From Algoriphagus aestuariicola (GTDB lineage: Bacteria; Bacteroidota; Bacteroidia; Cytophagales; Cyclobacteriaceae), in the NCBI RefSeq assembly GCF_017254835.1, contig NZ_JAFKCW010000007.1, positions 45,153 through 109,152 of the forward strand: a DNA stretch of 64,000 nt, given 5' to 3'. Position numbers and translations under genes: made by a program. Shown in pieces: positions 19,143 through 27,084 of the stretch. Position 1 is the first letter of the stretch. Every line of letters begins with the position of its first letter. The notes under the pieces are model-generated. The model was not told the DNA's origin. It worked only from the letters and a program-made list of their open reading frames with translations, and ran no database searches.

Positions 19143-20822
19143 ATGGCAAATGAAGCGTATGACGCAATCGTAGTTGGGTCAGGCATTAGCGGTGGATGGG
19201 CCGCTAAAGAGCTGACGGAGAAGGGACTTAAAGTATTGCTCCTGGAGAGAGGCCCAATGGTCGAGCATGTAAAGGATTATAAATCTGCAACTTTGGCGCC
19301 GTGGGAAGTCCCCCACAGAGGAAGAAGAACCCAAGAGCAACTGGAAAACCACCCAAATCTCAGAAGAGATTATGTTCTTAATGAGCTCAATCTAGACTGG
19401 TGGGCCCACGAAAGTGATTCCCCCTATGTCGAAGAAAAGCCTTTCACTTGGTTTAGAGGCTATCAAGTCGGTGGCCGTTCCCTGCTGTGGGGAAGACAAT
19501 CTTACCGTTGGGCAAATGTGGACTTCGAAGCAAATGCCAAAGACGGCATAGCCGTAGACTGGCCGATCCGCTACAATGATGTCGCCCCATGGTATAGTTA
19601 TGTTGAAAAATTCATCGGTGTATCCGGCTCCAAGGACGGGCTGCCCATACTTCCCGACGGGGAGTTTCAGCCTCCTATGCCGATGAACTGTGTGGAAATC
19701 GACGCCGCCGAGAAAATCAAAGCGCATTACAAAGGAGCCCGGACTTGGACCATTGGCCGTCCAGCCAATATCACCCAGCCCCTCCCCGGTCGTCCCGGAT
19801 GCCAATATCGAAACAAGTGCTCGCTGGGGTGTCCATTTGGAGGATATTTCAGCACCCAAGCTTCCACCCTTCCAGCTGCCAAGGCAACCGGCAACCTCAC
19901 CCTCAGACCTTGGTCTATTGTGAGACGTCTGATCTACGACAAAGACAGCAAAAAAGCCACCGGTGTGGAGGTACTGGATGCCGAGACCAACCAAACCATT
20001 GAGTACGACGCGAAGATTGTCTTTCTCTGCGCATCGGCATTCAACTCCACAGCCATACTCATGAGAACAGCCACCGACATTTGGCCGGGAGGATTGGGCT
20101 CCTCATCCGGAGAACTGGGACACAATGTGATGGACCATCATTTCCGATTGGGCGCAAATGGAACCATGGACGGCTACGAAGACAAATACTATTTTGGCAG
20201 AAGACCCACTGGACTTTATATCCCGAGATTCAGAAACCTGGATGGAGAGAAGCGTGACTACATCCGTGGCTTCGGCTATCAAGGAGGCGCAAGCAGAAGC
20301 GGATGGGGTAGAGATGTAGCCGAGCTCGGCTTCGGTGCTCCGATGAAAGAGGCCCTGACCGAGCCGGGTCCATGGAGCGTCGGATTTACCGCATTTGGAG
20401 AGATCCTTCCCTATCATGAAAATACCATCAAGCTCTCCGACACGGTCAAGGACAAGTGGGGCATGGAAGCACTCGTGATGAATGCCGAAATCAAGGACAA
20501 CGAGATGAAAATGCGTAAAGACATGATGGCTGATGCAGCCGAGATGCTTGAAGTGGCCGGATTCAAAAACGTGAGAACCTATGACGCCGGATACACCTTT
20601 GGACAGGGAATCCACGAAATGGGAACCGCCCGCATGGGTCGCGATCCGAAGACTTCCGTTCTCAATGGAAACAACCAAGTCTGGGAAGCGAAAAACGTTT
20701 TTGTCACTGACGGAGCCTGCATGACTTCGGCAGCCGCGCAGAACCCCTCGCTGACCTACATGGCGCTGACTGCCCGTGCGGCAGCTTTCGCAGTGGATGA
20801 ACTGAAAAAGATGAACCTCTAA
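19143..20822 (+). CDS. GMC-family FAD dehydrogenase, large subunit (putative glycoside/sugar dehydrogenase)
   Basis: Glucose-methanol-choline flavoprotein, 559 residues, with FAD-binding VVGSGISGGWAAKEL at 10-24. The catalytic His and Asn are at about 491 (GQGIHEMGTARMG) and 534 (AAQNPSLTYMAL). Residues 220-230 hold Cys220-x5-Cys226-x3-Cys230, resembling the Fe-S (3Fe-4S) site of bacterial FAD glucose and fructose dehydrogenases. There is no signal peptide; export is best explained by piggy-backing on the Tat signal of the small subunit encoded 11 nt downstream. With the cytochrome c of the opposite arm this forms a likely dehydrogenase-to-respiratory-chain module, probably oxidising sugar C3. 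Confidence 0.9.
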   Translation: MANEAYDAIVVGSGISGGWAAKELTEKGLKVLLLERGPMVEHVKDYKSATLAPWEVPHRGRRTQEQLENHPNLRRDYVLNELNLDWWAHESDSPYVEEKPFTWFRGYQVGGRSLLWGRQSYRWANVDFEANAKDGIAVDWPIRYNDVAPWYSYVEKFIGVSGSKDGLPILPDGEFQPPMPMNCVEIDAAEKIKAHYKGARTWTIGRPANITQPLPGRPGCQYRNKCSLGCPFGGYFSTQASTLPAAKATGNLTLRPWSIVRRLIYDKDSKKATGVEVLDAETNQTIEYDAKIVFLCASAFNSTAILMRTATDIWPGGLGSSSGELGHNVMDHHFRLGANGTMDGYEDKYYFGRRPTGLYIPRFRNLDGEKRDYIRGFGYQGGASRSGWGRDVAELGFGAPMKEALTEPGPWSVGFTAFGEILPYHENTIKLSDTVKDKWGMEALVMNAEIKDNEMKMRKDMMADAAEMLEVAGFKNVRTYDAGYTFGQGIHEMGTARMGRDPKTSVLNGNNQVWEAKNVFVTDGACMTSAAAQNPSLTYMALTARAAAFAVDELKKMNL

Positions 20823-20833
20823 TCCGAATCGAC

Positions 20834-21397
20834 ATGACTGTAATGAATAGAAGAGACGCGTTGAAAAGCGTCGTCCTGATGATGGGAGGAACAATGATCG
20901 GAGCCTCAGCCATCCTCACCGGTTGCTCCCCGGAGCGACAAATCAAAGACCTAAACTTCTCTCCAGAGGATCTTGCTTTCCTGGATGAGATCGGAGAAAC
21001 CATCATTCCGACCACGGACACCCCCGGCGCCAAGTCCGCTAAAATTGGGGAATTCATCGTAATGATGGTCAAAGACTGCTATGACGCCGACCAGCAAAAA
21101 GCCTTCATTGATGGACTGAATGCGCTAAGCAAGGACTTCAAAGATGAAAATGGCAAAGACTTCATGGATGCAAGTCCGGAAGAACGCCTGGCTTTTCTCA
21201 ATGCTATGCAGCAGAAATTTATCACTAGCGGCGATGCCCGCGAGCCAATAGTGATCAATATGCTCAGAGACCTGACCGTGCTCGGGTATTTCACCTCAGA
21301 AGTTGGCGCGACACAAGCGCTGCGCTTCATTGAGGCCCCGGGACGCTACGACGGGTGTGTGGACTATAAAAAAGGCGACAAGGCCTGGGCACTTTAA
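20834..21397 (+). CDS. Gluconate 2-dehydrogenase subunit 3 family Tat lipoprotein (dehydrogenase small subunit)
   Basis: Small subunit of the GMC dehydrogenase, 187 residues. The N-terminus has NRRDALKSVVLMMGG (twin arginine) followed by a lipobox-like ILTGCS, so it is a Tat-exported, probably lipid-anchored protein. The body matches the subunit-3 family: LAFLDEIGETIIPTTDTPGAK, FIVMMVKDCY and YFTSEVGATQALRFIEAPGRYDGC. In known dehydrogenases this subunit carries the signal peptide for the whole complex and helps mature the flavosubunit. ATGs at 20834 and 20843 are both possible. A strong terminator follows 20 nt after the stop. Confidence 0.9.
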   Translation: MTVMNRRDALKSVVLMMGGTMIGASAILTGCSPERQIKDLNFSPEDLAFLDEIGETIIPTTDTPGAKSAKIGEFIVMMVKDCYDADQQKAFIDGLNALSKDFKDENGKDFMDASPEERLAFLNAMQQKFITSGDAREPIVINMLRDLTVLGYFTSEVGATQALRFIEAPGRYDGCVDYKKGDKAWAL

Positions 21398-21417
21398 TCC
21401 TATCTTTTGCAAAACCG

Positions 21418-21446
21418 GCCTGCCTCCTCCGAGGCAGGCTTTTTCT
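21418..21446 (+). terminator. Terminator between the small-subunit gene and the distal TIM-barrel gene
   Basis: Nine-bp perfect stem GCCTGCCTC/GAGGCAGGC (21418-21426 with 21431-21439) followed by TTTTTCTTT. It lies inside the rightward arm, so the last gene may be expressed at a lower level or from its own promoter. Confidence 0.9.
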
Positions 21447-21456
21447 TTAAAACAAT

Positions 21457-22356
21457 ATGAAAAACCAACGAAGAAAATTCATCCAAATGGGAGCCATGCT
21501 CGGAGTGGGCGCGGCCTTCATGCCTCTGCAATTTTGTGCAGCTCCCAAAAAAGAGGGGGAAGCAGTAGCCGAATCCGAGCCGATCATGTCCAAGCTGGAT
21601 AGTTTTGGCATACAGCTCTACTCCGTGAAAGAAGACATGGGAGCCGATGCCCAAGCTACAATGAGAGCTCTGGCTGGATACGGGTATAAGCAGCTGGAAG
21701 GATTTGACGGAGGCAAGGGGATTCTTTGGGGCATGCAGCCTACCGAATTCAAGTCCCTCATGTCCGAGATCGGCACTACTATGGTGGCATCCCATGCCAA
21801 TGTCTATGAAAACTTGGACGCCCAAGCGGCACAGGCTGCAGAGGTGGGAATGAAATACCTGATCTGCCCCTGGATCGGCCCCCAAAAATCCCTCGATGAC
21901 TACAAAAAAAGAGCGGATGAGTTTAACCAAATCGGCGAAAAGCTTAAATCCCACGGACTCCGCTTTGCTTATCACAACCACGACTACAGCTTTGTGTCCC
22001 AAGAGGGCGGTCTAGGTCAGGACATCCTGATGAACAACACCGATCCGGCGCTGGTTGATTTCGAAATGGACATCTATTGGGTGCATGTGGCCAATGCGAA
22101 GCCAGCCGAATACCTCGCCAAGTATCCAGGCAGATTCAGACTGTGCCATGTGAAAGATGCCGAAGCAGGCACTGGAGATCCCCATGAGCGCGGGGTATTG
22201 CTCGGCGCCGGGGAAATCCCTTATGCCGACCTGATCAAGCAGTCCAAAGACCTAGGAATGGAATATTTTATCGTGGAACAGGAGCGATTCCCAACCGGCA
22301 CTCCAATGGAAGCGGCTGCAGCCAATGCCAAATACCTCGCAGCACTTGAATTCTAA
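21457..22356 (+). CDS. Tat-lipoprotein sugar phosphate isomerase/epimerase-like TIM barrel
   Basis: A 299-residue TIM barrel with an N-terminal NQRRKFIQMGAMLGVG twin-arginine signal and a lipobox LQFC, so it is probably anchored on the periplasmic side. The barrel starts at GIQLYSVKEDMGADAQAT. Candidate metal ligands are in FAYHNHDYSF, VDFEMDIYW, FRLCHVKDAE and YFIVEQERFP. It is clearly a different subfamily from the barrels at 14502 and 18241. It starts only 10 nt after a terminator and ends with a four-base overlap with the convergent gene. A 3-keto-sugar hydrolase, isomerase or epimerase role is inferred from context. Confidence 0.85.
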   Translation: MKNQRRKFIQMGAMLGVGAAFMPLQFCAAPKKEGEAVAESEPIMSKLDSFGIQLYSVKEDMGADAQATMRALAGYGYKQLEGFDGGKGILWGMQPTEFKSLMSEIGTTMVASHANVYENLDAQAAQAAEVGMKYLICPWIGPQKSLDDYKKRADEFNQIGEKLKSHGLRFAYHNHDYSFVSQEGGLGQDILMNNTDPALVDFEMDIYWVHVANAKPAEYLAKYPGRFRLCHVKDAEAGTGDPHERGVLLGAGEIPYADLIKQSKDLGMEYFIVEQERFPTGTPMEAAAANAKYLAALEF

Positions 22357-23003
22357 ACGATCCCCTGGTTTCTCTCAGACTTTCTAAATAAGAGGAGAAA
22401 CATCACGACCACCAAGATAATCAGCAGAGCCACCTCAAACTGCGCCCAGATCTGGGATCGGTTGATCAGGATTTTGGCTTTGCTGATTACTTTTTCGCCC
22501 TCGTCCATTTGGATTTTGCTCAGGTTTTGGAGGTCCCCGCGGGCTTGGGAAATCTTCTTATCATAAATCTTGACTTGCTCACGGTTTACTCCAGAAGAGT
22601 CCGAGTACAGCAGGTCGTAGTTTTTGATCACCAAGTCCTTCTGTATGATTGCCTTGAAATCAGCAAGATAAGAAGCTTCCTGATCGGTCAGCTTTGTCTT
22701 TTCAAAATCGACAATGGTAGCCAAGATGGAGTTTTCATGCTGGGTGATTTCGTTGATCACCTTTGAGTAATCGTAGTCGATATTGCAGTGGTCAACTAGT
22801 TTTTGGATTTGGAAAAGGTCATCCGAAATTTCAAAGATATACCCCTCTACTACTAGCCGGTCATTGTAGACTTCTGTAAAAGCGCTGCCTATGCTTCGGA
22901 AAGACTTGCGTTCCAACATGTTTTTGCCATACAGCAGCAGGAGCAAAATACCTATGATAACAAATGCCCTTACTTTCTTCTGGATTAGACTAGAATCTTG
23001 CAT
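22353..23003 (-). CDS. 4HB (MCP-type) sensor domain membrane protein without output domain
   Basis: A 216-residue protein with a membrane span at about 11-26 (FVIIGILLLLLYG), a 150-residue helical extracytoplasmic domain, a second span at about 190-208 (ALLIILVVVMFLLLF) and then only a few residues. This is the layout of the four-helix-bundle ligand domain of chemoreceptors and sensor kinases, but no HAMP, kinase or methyl-accepting part follows, and the frame ends cleanly. It may work with a separate partner or be a sensory decoy. The stop overlaps the convergent TIM-barrel gene by four bases. The specific family assignment is moderate. Confidence 0.65.
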   Translation of the reverse strand: MQDSSLIQKKVRAFVIIGILLLLLYGKNMLERKSFRSIGSAFTEVYNDRLVVEGYIFEISDDLFQIQKLVDHCNIDYDYSKVINEITQHENSILATIVDFEKTKLTDQEASYLADFKAIIQKDLVIKNYDLLYSDSSGVNREQVKIYDKKISQARGDLQNLSKIQMDEGEKVISKAKILINRSQIWAQFEVALLIILVVVMFLLLFRKSERNQGIV

Positions 23004-23090
23004 GTGTACTATATAAATCGAAAAACGACAACTTCTTACTATATAACTCTCCCTGCCTACCTAATGTTAGGCAGTAAATGGCTCGATCAA

Positions 23091-23885
23091 TCACGGCTTT
23101 TCTTCATAAACTCTCACAAAATCCACCTCCATTCTCTGTGGCCAGATGCTGGTATCCACTCCTTTGGCTCCGCCCCAGTTACCTCCGACCGCAATGTTTA
23201 GGATCAGATGGAAGGCTTGATCAAAAGGCCACTCTTTGTAGCCTTTGCCTGTATTGGCGAAGGTAAAATACTTGTCTCCATCGATGAAAAAATCAATCTT
23301 CTCCGCCGTCCAGTCAATGGCATAGGTATGAAAGTCCGAGGAAAAATCGGGCACCATTTTTTGACCTCCCTTTTGCGTCCCAATCGTGTGGTTGAAGGCC
23401 TCAGTATGCACCGTGCCATGAACTTTGCCTGGTTCGTAGCCCACATGCTCCATGATATCGATCTCCCCGTCATTGGGCCAACCCCCGTACCGGCTTTCCT
23501 CCGGAAGCATCCAAATAGCTGGCCAAGTGCCTACCCCCTGGGGCAGCTTAGCCCTGATCTCGATGTATCCGTATTGCCAAGCGGCTTTACCCTTGGTCAC
23601 CAGTCTCGCCGAGGTATAACCTTTGGGACGGGTCGGGTCTGCATGTGCTTCGATGACGAGAACGCCATTTTCCACCCGTGCATTTTTCAGGTCCGCTTTC
23701 GAATAATACTCCAGTTCGTTGTTACCCCAGCCGTGATCTCCAACATCGTAGCTCCACTTTTTAGGGTCAGGAAGGCCTGCTTCGGAAAACTCTTCCGACC
23801 AAACCAAACCCGGCTTGGGCGGGTCTTGGGCGAGGCATGATATAAAAAGGACTTGGGAAAATAGGATGAACAGGGTCTTTTTCAT
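23091..23885 (-). CDS. Glycoside hydrolase family 16 (beta-glucanase/laminarinase type)
   Basis: Secreted endo-glucanase-like enzyme, 264 residues from the ATG at 23883-23885, which begins with a signal peptide (KKTLFILFSQVLFISCLAQ; the Cys suggests a lipoprotein). The catalytic signature GEIDIMEHVG carries the two active-site Glu residues. Other GH16 landmarks are WSEEFSEAGLPDPKKWSYD, TSARLVTKGKAAWQYGYIEIRAKLPQG (start of the cleft) and HTYAIDWTAEKIDFFIDG. The likely substrate is a beta-1,3- or mixed-linkage glucan such as laminarin, though GH16 specificities vary. A weak hairpin at about 23053-23074 lies past its stop. Confidence 0.92.
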   Translation of the reverse strand: MKKTLFILFSQVLFISCLAQDPPKPGLVWSEEFSEAGLPDPKKWSYDVGDHGWGNNELEYYSKADLKNARVENGVLVIEAHADPTRPKGYTSARLVTKGKAAWQYGYIEIRAKLPQGVGTWPAIWMLPEESRYGGWPNDGEIDIMEHVGYEPGKVHGTVHTEAFNHTIGTQKGGQKMVPDFSSDFHTYAIDWTAEKIDFFIDGDKYFTFANTGKGYKEWPFDQAFHLILNIAVGGNWGGAKGVDTSIWPQRMEVDFVRVYEEKP

Positions 23886-24027
23886 CTGGTTTTTGAAGGA
23901 TTCGGAAAATACAAAACTTTCCCAAAAACACCGAGTTATTCTCCCGCCAATACGAAAATCGAAGTGCAAGGGTGCTTTCGCCCTCGCCCAAAAATGGTAA
24001 TTTAGCAGAAGATATAAACCCAAAACC

Positions 24028-25191
24028 ATGGCCTACTACTTTAGACTGGGGCAAATCCCTCCCAAACGCCACACACAGTTTCGCCAGCCAGACGGCAGTC
24101 TTTACAAAGAGGAACTGGTCAGCTCGAAGGGCTTCTCCGGGATCTATTCCAACCTCTACCACATCCACAATCCCAACGAAGTCAAAGCAATCGGAAAACC
24201 CATCCCCTATAACTGGGAGGCCTCAAAAGACCACGGACTGCAGCAAACCCACCTGAAGACATCCGGAGTGGAGAATACCGGCGAGGACTATCTCGGCGCA
24301 CGACGCATGCTCATGATGAACAATGACGTAATGATGGGAATCTGCTCTCCCCGCCAGCGTAAGATGGATTATTACTTCAAAAATGCCGACGGAGACGAGA
24401 TCATCTTTATCCACGACGGTGAAGGTGTACTCTATTCGCAATTTGGCAAACTGGAAGTGAAAAAAGGCGACTATGTGGTCATTCCCAGGACGACCATCTA
24501 TCGCTTTGAGTTCTCGGAAGAAGGCCCCTTGAGGCTTTTGGTAATCGAATCCCACGGCCCGATAGAGACTGTCAAAAGATACCGGAATGAAATTGGACAG
24601 CTTCTCGAACACTCGCCCTATTGTGAGCGGGACATCCGTCCACCGCATGAACTTCACGTTGAGGAAGAAAAAACAGATCACCTAGTGCAGATCAAAAAGC
24701 AGGGCTACCTCCACCAATACACCTATGGACACAGTCCTTTGGACATAGTAGGCTGGGATGGCTATCTCTATCCCTACGCGCTTTCCATCCATGACTTTGA
24801 GCCAATCACGGGGCGGATCCACCAGCCGCCACCAGTACACCAAACCTTCCAAGCTTGGGGATTTGTGATTTGCTCTTTTGTCCCGAGACTCTTCGACTAT
24901 CACCCGCTTTCCATTCCTGCCCCTTACAATCACTCCAATATCGATTCGGATGAGGTGCTTTACTATGCGGAAGGAGAGTTTATGAGTAGAAAAGGAATAG
25001 ACCGGGGCTCCTTTACCATCCACATGGGCGGTCTTCCCCATGGCCCTCATCCCGGCACAGTGGAGAAATCTATTGGAGCAAAAGAAACCCACGAATACGC
25101 TGTCATGCTGGACACCCATCGGCCGCTTTTCATCACAACCGATGCGCTGGAATTTGTCGACAAGGACTATCCCATGAGCTGGACGGAGTAG
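24028..25191 (+). CDS. hmgA: Homogentisate 1,2-dioxygenase
   Basis: Fe(II) ring-cleavage enzyme of tyrosine/phenylalanine breakdown, turning homogentisate into maleylacetoacetate; 387 residues. Recognised by the start YYFRLGQIPPKRHTQFR, the EELVSSKGFSGIYSN segment, and the iron-site region PAPYNHSNIDSDEVLYYAEG plus LPHGPHPGTVEKS. This is the shorter bacterial form compared with the roughly 440-residue animal enzyme. No fumarylacetoacetase or 4-hydroxyphenylpyruvate dioxygenase gene lies next to it, so the pathway is dispersed. It diverges from the GH16 gene over a 142-nt gap and has a terminator about 100 nt after its stop. Confidence 0.92.
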   Translation: MAYYFRLGQIPPKRHTQFRQPDGSLYKEELVSSKGFSGIYSNLYHIHNPNEVKAIGKPIPYNWEASKDHGLQQTHLKTSGVENTGEDYLGARRMLMMNNDVMMGICSPRQRKMDYYFKNADGDEIIFIHDGEGVLYSQFGKLEVKKGDYVVIPRTTIYRFEFSEEGPLRLLVIESHGPIETVKRYRNEIGQLLEHSPYCERDIRPPHELHVEEEKTDHLVQIKKQGYLHQYTYGHSPLDIVGWDGYLYPYALSIHDFEPITGRIHQPPPVHQTFQAWGFVICSFVPRLFDYHPLSIPAPYNHSNIDSDEVLYYAEGEFMSRKGIDRGSFTIHMGGLPHGPHPGTVEKSIGAKETHEYAVMLDTHRPLFITTDALEFVDKDYPMSWTE

Positions 25192-25290
25192 GGAAAGGGT
25201 GGGAAGACCGAGGACGCGAGACAGAAGCCGTGCCAACGATACTGTCTTCCCTTCATTCAAACTTTCCTCATTGCCGCTAGGCGAAAGCAA

Positions 25291-25326
25291 AAAAAACGGC
25301 TGCCAGAATCAGTGACAGCCGTTTTT
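25291..25326. terminator. Bidirectional terminator between hmgA and the pafA-like gene
   Basis: Stem AAAAACGGCTG/CAGCCGTTTTT (25292-25302 with 25315-25325) between two convergent genes, with A and T tracts on either side. Confidence 0.9.
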
Positions 25327-25346
25327 GATTTTCCCGCGAAGACCAA

Positions 25347-26981
25347 TCACTTACTATCCACAATTTCGAAAATCGGCTCTCCGTCGGCTGCGTTAGGATA
25401 CTTGATCTTGAGTAGGGCTGATACCGTAGGCGCGATGTCAGTGATAGAAGCTTTGCGCGAGCTGGAACCGGACTTCACTCCCCAACCGAAGAACACAATG
25501 GGCACGTTGGTGTCGTAGTTATAAGGTGAACCGTGGGTGGTGCCCCTGGCTCCGCCTACCATCCAAGCAGGCTCAAATACCAATAGCAGGTCACCGGAAG
25601 CCTTATGGTTGTATCCCATCTGGAGCAGGTGTGCCCGACCGTAGGGAAACTGTTGCGTCCGCATGTCCTCGGCGGTATAGACTTCCTTGATTCCGTTGAA
25701 CCTGAGCATATGGTTGGCCAGATCACGCTGCAGGCTCACAAAGTCCACATTTTTCTCATCCGCCAGCGCCCGGTTCAAAAACACCTGATCGCCGGTATAT
25801 TTCAGGATCCAGTCGCCTTGCCCGTACTTGGCATTGCAGTAGCCTGAAAGCTGGCCAAAGATATAATTCGTGTTCAAGTTTCCCGCGGGTACATTTTCGC
25901 TGACCATGTAATTGGCCACGTCCGCTACCGCATGGTCTGCGGAGAGAAATACCAAATACTGTCCTTCTCCATAGGCCTGGTCAAGGTATTTGAAAAGGCG
26001 TTCAAACTCCCTATCCAAGCGCAGGTAGTTGTCTTCCACTTCCACGGATGCAGGACCGAATCTGTGCCCGATGTAATCCGGGGAAGAAAAGCTCACTGCA
26101 AGGAAGTCGGTCACGTCTCGCTGCCCCAGCTTTTCACCCTCTATCGCGGCCAAGGCAAAATCCAAGGTCAGGGAATTGCCGTAGGGAGTGGAGGCAATCA
26201 GCCCATAGCCACCGTTTGCGGCCTTGAGCGAATCCAAGTTGTAAGGAAAGGTCGGGGTTTCTTTTCCTACAAAAATGCCTTCAAAGTCATTGTTGTCGGC
26301 GATGCTGTTGACATAGGTATCCAAAGGAAAAAGCGTTTCCCAAGTCTTGGAAAGGTATGAATCAGGGACTTTCTTGGCGTTGAATGCCACCACCCAATCC
26401 GGCAGTGTGCCGTAGTAGTAGGTTGAGGTCATAAATTCCCCGTTGATGTCATCGTACCAGTAGGCATCGCCCGTGTGCCCGGCGGGAAGACTTGCGCCAC
26501 GGTCTTTGATCGCGATACCCACCACTTTGGACCGCTTGCCGGTGGAGAATCTGAGCTCGTCTGTGACGGTAGTGGTGAGCAGGTTTCTTGGGCTTATATT
26601 CCCGTTTTCAGGGGTACCGCCAACATTGGTGACAGTGCTATCCTCCGCACAGTAGATATACTTGTTGAGCTTTCTGTCATACCAGGAGTTGCTGATGATG
26701 CCATGTGTGGCTGGGGTAGTACCGGTATAGACGGAAGTGTGGCCGGGTCCGGTGACCGTAGGCGCGTAGTTATAGTGTCCATTGGTCATCATGAATCCTT
26801 CTTTCATCATCCGCTTAAAGCCCCCCTCGGTATAGCGATCCGCAAAACGATAGAGGTACTCCTGCCTCATTTGGTCGACTATGATTCCGACGACCAGTCT
26901 GGGCTTATCATTTGGGGTCTGGGCATTGGCAAAAATGCCTGAGGAGAGAGCCAGTAGTGCGATGGCTAAAAATTTTCGCAT
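25347..26981 (-). CDS. Alkaline phosphatase PafA-like, exported
   Basis: Phosphate monoesterase of the type I phosphodiesterase/alkaline phosphatase superfamily, 544 residues from the ATG at 26979-26981 (signal peptide KFLAIALLALSSGIFANAQ). The nucleophile region is PTVTGPGHTSVYTGTTP, preceded by the metal-site VGIIVDQMR. The IKDRGA segment supplies the Lys-x-Arg pair typical of PafA monoesterases rather than nucleotide pyrophosphatases, and HAVADV gives further metal ligands. It is probably periplasmic, releasing phosphate constitutively. It converges on hmgA and diverges from the aminopeptidase P gene. Confidence 0.9.
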   Translation of the reverse strand: MRKFLAIALLALSSGIFANAQTPNDKPRLVVGIIVDQMRQEYLYRFADRYTEGGFKRMMKEGFMMTNGHYNYAPTVTGPGHTSVYTGTTPATHGIISNSWYDRKLNKYIYCAEDSTVTNVGGTPENGNISPRNLLTTTVTDELRFSTGKRSKVVGIAIKDRGASLPAGHTGDAYWYDDINGEFMTSTYYYGTLPDWVVAFNAKKVPDSYLSKTWETLFPLDTYVNSIADNNDFEGIFVGKETPTFPYNLDSLKAANGGYGLIASTPYGNSLTLDFALAAIEGEKLGQRDVTDFLAVSFSSPDYIGHRFGPASVEVEDNYLRLDREFERLFKYLDQAYGEGQYLVFLSADHAVADVANYMVSENVPAGNLNTNYIFGQLSGYCNAKYGQGDWILKYTGDQVFLNRALADEKNVDFVSLQRDLANHMLRFNGIKEVYTAEDMRTQQFPYGRAHLLQMGYNHKASGDLLLVFEPAWMVGGARGTTHGSPYNYDTNVPIVFFGWGVKSGSSSRKASITDIAPTVSALLKIKYPNAADGEPIFEIVDSK

Positions 26982-26998
26982 GGTATTGAGATTTTTCC

Positions 26999-27006
26999 CA
27001 AATATA
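26999..27006 (-). promoter_or_regulatory. -7 box TATATTTG of the pafA-like gene
   Basis: Perfect TAnnTTTG match on the minus strand, 18 nt upstream of the chosen ATG at 26981, supporting that start over the in-frame one at 27035. No clear -33 TTG is seen. Confidence 0.45.
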
Positions 27007-27084
27007 AAGATACCTGTCTCTCCAGACATTAACACTTTGTTAAATGGCCAAAAGGATGCAGATTAAGCGCAAAACAAGTATCTA

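Noticed and set aside
20103-20894. 263-codon minus-strand open frame
   Set aside because: Antisense to the GMC dehydrogenase; no motif or start context.
23053-23074. Hairpin CTGCCTA/TAGGCAG past the GH16 stop
   Set aside because: Clear dyad but no T tract on either strand, so not called a terminator.
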